From Mediterranea massiliensis (GTDB lineage Bacteria > Bacteroidota > Bacteroidia > Bacteroidales > Bacteroidaceae): 64,000 bases of DNA. The notes beneath the pieces were generated by a model. That model did no database searches. It saw only the letters and a program-made list of their open reading frames with translations, and had not been told where the DNA came from. The stretch lies in the NCBI RefSeq assembly GCF_900128475.1, contig NZ_LT635838.1:207803-271802 (forward strand), in the 5' to 3' direction. Position numbers and translations under genes: made by a program. Positions 61,702 through 64,000 of the stretch are shown here, piece after piece (the stretch's first letter is position 1; each line of letters starts with the position of its first letter).

Positions 61702-64000
61702 TTATTTTTTATGTTTTGTGGCAAACGAAGTAGGTGTCTCCCCAAACACCTTCTTAAATGAATTGGTAAAATAAGCCTGACTCTCAATGCCAACTTGCAT
61801 CATTACCTCACGCATCGTCAGATTTTCCTCTATTATCAAACGAGCAGCCTTACGCAAACGGCAATTCAGCACAAATTCAACAACCGATTTACCTGTCAAA
61901 CCTTTTACTTTGGAGTACAGCTTACTCCGGCTCATTCCCAACTCTTCAGCAATCTGATTGACATCCATCTGAGGTTGATCCATGTTGGTTTCTACAAAAT
62001 CAACAAACTGTTTTAAGAAACGATTATCCTGTTCGTTGGTAACCAATTCGCTGGTATCTGCATAATAATTCTTCGCATAATGTTCCTTCAATTGTTGCCT
62101 GTTACGAAATATGTTCAGCAATGATAGTTTCAGATAAGTCAGATCAATCGGTTTCTCAAAATAAAGATCAGCTCCAGAGTCCACTCCTTCGATTTTACTT
62201 TCAAGGCTCGTCTTAGCGGTTAGTAAAACGACAGGAATATGCGATGTATTCAAATCCTTCTTAATATCATTACACAATGAAACGCCATCTTTATTAGGCA
62301 TCATGATATCACTAATGACTAAGTCGAATTCCAATTCCTCCATCTGCCTCAAAGCTTCCAATCCATCTCCGGCCTGTACTACCAGAAAATCATCGGCCAA
62401 CGCTTCGGCAATCAATGCACGCAAATCCGCATTGTCTTCTACTAACAAGATTTTTTTCTTATTCTCGTTCTGCAATCGTTCCTCCACATTTTCTACAACA
62501 TCTGTATTTTCTTGAGAGGCAACAACTTTTGCGTCAGAAACTTCCACTTGTTGTTTCTTAAAGTCAGAATCGCGAAAAAGCGTTGTATCCAAAGGCAGGC
62601 GGACTACCATATCTGTCCCCTTATCCCTCTCACTATAAATTGTAATGGAACCTTTTTGCAGTAATACCAGACTCTTAACCAATGCCAGGCCTATACCCGT
62701 ACCTAGATGTGAATCCGCATTAACGGTATTCACTTTATAGAAACGCTCAAAAACGCTACTGATTGATTCAGCTGAAATACCAACACCCGTATCGCTTACC
62801 ACTAAGCTAAAAGCATTATCTCCACAACTTCCTACCGTAAAACTATTCTTGTGTTCTGAAACAAAGGGTTCACCGGGTCCTCTGATTTCCAAACAAATAG
62901 AGCCTTTCTCGCGTGTATATTTAAATGCATTATTCAACAAATTCATAACAATCTTTTCCACAACATTCTTATCCGCATAAACAGAAGCTGGCAAATCTTT
63001 GTCAAAAATCATCCGAAAATCGATATTCCGCTGTTTCGCATAGTCTGCAAAGTCATTGCCAATTTCCTGCACCATCCGATTGATATCCAACTGCTCCAGT
63101 TCTAATTTCATCATACCATTCTCAACAGTCCTGAAATCCATCAGTTCATTCACCAGATTCAACAGCCGCTGTACATTACCATTCAAAATACGATAATAAT
63201 ATTCCTTCAGTCCCTCACGTCTTAACTTATCCAACGCAGCCAGAATCAATGAAAGAGGAGTCCGGAAATCATGCGAGATGTTAGTAAAGAAACGCAGTTG
63301 TGCCTGATGTATCTGTTCCTTCTTATCACGTTCTACACTTTCCTGATAGAGTAACATTTTAAATTTCTTTTTCTCAGAAAAATGTCGGTAGACTGCATAA
63401 ACTACTCCTGCAATTATTAACAAATAGAGCAAATAAGCAGGCCAACTGAACCAAGGAGCCGTTTTTCTGACAACTTTAACAACAGTAGGATATTCACTCC
63501 AAACCCCATCATTGTTGGCTGCATAAACCTCAAAATAATATGTACCTGCCGGCACCTTCGAATACATGGCTGTTCGATTCTGGGCATTGACCGTTATCCA
63601 CGTATCATTATATCCTCGCAACCGATATTTAAAACGATTCTTTTCCGGAATATGATAACTGTCTGAAGCAAACTGAAAGCCAAAGTTTGTCTGATCATAA
63701 TCCAGTACAACTTCACGAACTGAATCATTGAGCCTATATTCCGGACGTACAGACTCATGATCTATGAAGAAATCAGAAATTACCGCTTTCGGTTTATAAG
63801 AATTATAAGAAATCTTTCTAGGATCTACGGATGTAAATCCATCTGTTCCACCAAAATACAATGTGCCGTCCGCCCCTTTCATGGAGGCCAACGGATAATA
63901 CACCTGTCCCTGTGTGTTTTCTCCTTTATCAAACCGTGCCAAATGATTTTGTGCTATATTATAACAATACAGACCGTTGCCTGTCCCCATCCATACATTT
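61702..64000 (-). CDS. hybrid two-component system regulator, C-terminal part
   Basis: At least 765 residues; the N-terminus, including most of the periplasmic beta-propeller sensor, lies beyond the window. Visible order (counting from 63990): end of propeller repeats, Y_Y_Y domain (about 75-175), TM helix (WPAYLLYLLIIAGVVYAVY, ~183-203), HisKA with phospho-His in FFTNISHDFRTPLSLI (~240), HATPase (NLLNNAFKYT, VVSDTGVGI), receiver with phospho-Asp in LVISDIMMPNKDG (~560), and AraC helix-turn-helix (VNQIAEELGMSRSKLYSKVK, YFTNSFKKVFGETPTSF). It senses a breakdown product of the PUL's glycan and activates the adjoining GH genes. Confidence 0.93.
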   Translation of the reverse strand, partial: NVWMGTGNGLYCYNIAQNHLARFDKGENTQGQVYYPLASMKGADGTLYFGGTDGFTSVDPRKISYNSYKPKAVISDFFIDHESVRPEYRLNDSVREVVLDYDQTNFGFQFASDSYHIPEKNRFKYRLRGYNDTWITVNAQNRTAMYSKVPAGTYYFEVYAANNDGVWSEYPTVVKVVRKTAPWFSWPAYLLYLLIIAGVVYAVYRHFSEKKKFKMLLYQESVERDKKEQIHQAQLRFFTNISHDFRTPLSLILAALDKLRREGLKEYYYRILNGNVQRLLNLVNELMDFRTVENGMMKLELEQLDINRMVQEIGNDFADYAKQRNIDFRMIFDKDLPASVYADKNVVEKIVMNLLNNAFKYTREKGSICLEIRGPGEPFVSEHKNSFTVGSCGDNAFSLVVSDTGVGISAESISSVFERFYKVNTVNADSHLGTGIGLALVKSLVLLQKGSITIYSERDKGTDMVVRLPLDTTLFRDSDFKKQQVEVSDAKVVASQENTDVVENVEERLQNENKKKILLVEDNADLRALIAEALADDFLVVQAGDGLEALRQMEELEFDLVISDIMMPNKDGVSLCNDIKKDLNTSHIPVVLLTAKTSLESKIEGVDSGADLYFEKPIDLTYLKLSLLNIFRNRQQLKEHYAKNYYADTSELVTNEQDNRFLKQFVDFVETNMDQPQMDVNQIAEELGMSRSKLYSKVKGLTGKSVVEFVLNCRLRKAARLIIEENLTMREVMMQVGIESQAYFTNSFKKVFGETPTSFATKHKK

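Overview
The window is chromosomal DNA from a gut Bacteroidota, most likely Bacteroides or a close relative. Evidence: TAnnTTTG-type -7 promoter boxes in front of many genes, type V (Mfa/FimA-like) fimbriae, SusCD-era glycan genes (GH95, GH29, GH2, GH105, hybrid two-component sensor), DUF5056/DUF6249/DUF5106 proteins and weak or absent Shine-Dalgarno sites. Most genes are GC-rich; the exposed fimbrial subunits, an AAA/TOPRIM pair and the far right end are clearly AT-richer.

Layout. 1-4924: end of an RND efflux adaptor, a CzcA/CusA-type pump and its TolC-like channel. 4919-7568: an rRNA m5C methyltransferase and a thioredoxin-like lipoprotein. 7580-18732: a type V fimbrial operon (DUF3575, OmpA-like DUF3868, Mfa1 pilin, Mfa2 anchor, a minor subunit, a large tip-like adhesin) preceded by a 349-bp segment bounded by inverted repeats, next to a tyrosine recombinase: an apparent phase-variation switch. 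18816-28243: AAA/PD-(D/E)XK protein, TonB receptor with a His-rich partner, an AT-rich ATPase plus TOPRIM-like pair (possible defence module), GH95 fucosidase. 28244-35868: repeat-bearing gap, DUF6249/ECF sigma/DUF5056 operon, cardiolipin-synthase-like protein, thyA-folA, Lrp regulator, M64 peptidase, acetyltransferase. 36102-42090: ExbB/ExbD/TonB energy system split by tRNA-Ser(GGA), TatD and a polyprenyl synthase. 42373-45078: cmk, ispH, pfkA. 45149-48016: a three-gene operon of a steroid 5-alpha-reductase homologue, an Old Yellow Enzyme-type reductase and an SDR, resembling bile acid/steroid A-ring reduction clusters. 48126-50030: SF1 helicase. 50176-56434: ilvD-ilvB-ilvN-thioesterase-ilvC behind a complete transcription attenuator with a leader peptide rich in Leu, Ile and Val codons. 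56795-64000: GH2, GH105, GH29 and a truncated hybrid two-component regulator, the edge of a polysaccharide utilisation locus.

Two kinds of structure run across gene boundaries. First, at least six gaps carry short arrays repeating every 22-23 bp, mostly with a small palindrome per unit, whose sequence differs from locus to locus while the spacing stays the same. Second, low-complexity palindromic segments of the kind seen in intergenic gaps here also appear in frame inside coding sequences (the RND pump and the methyltransferase).
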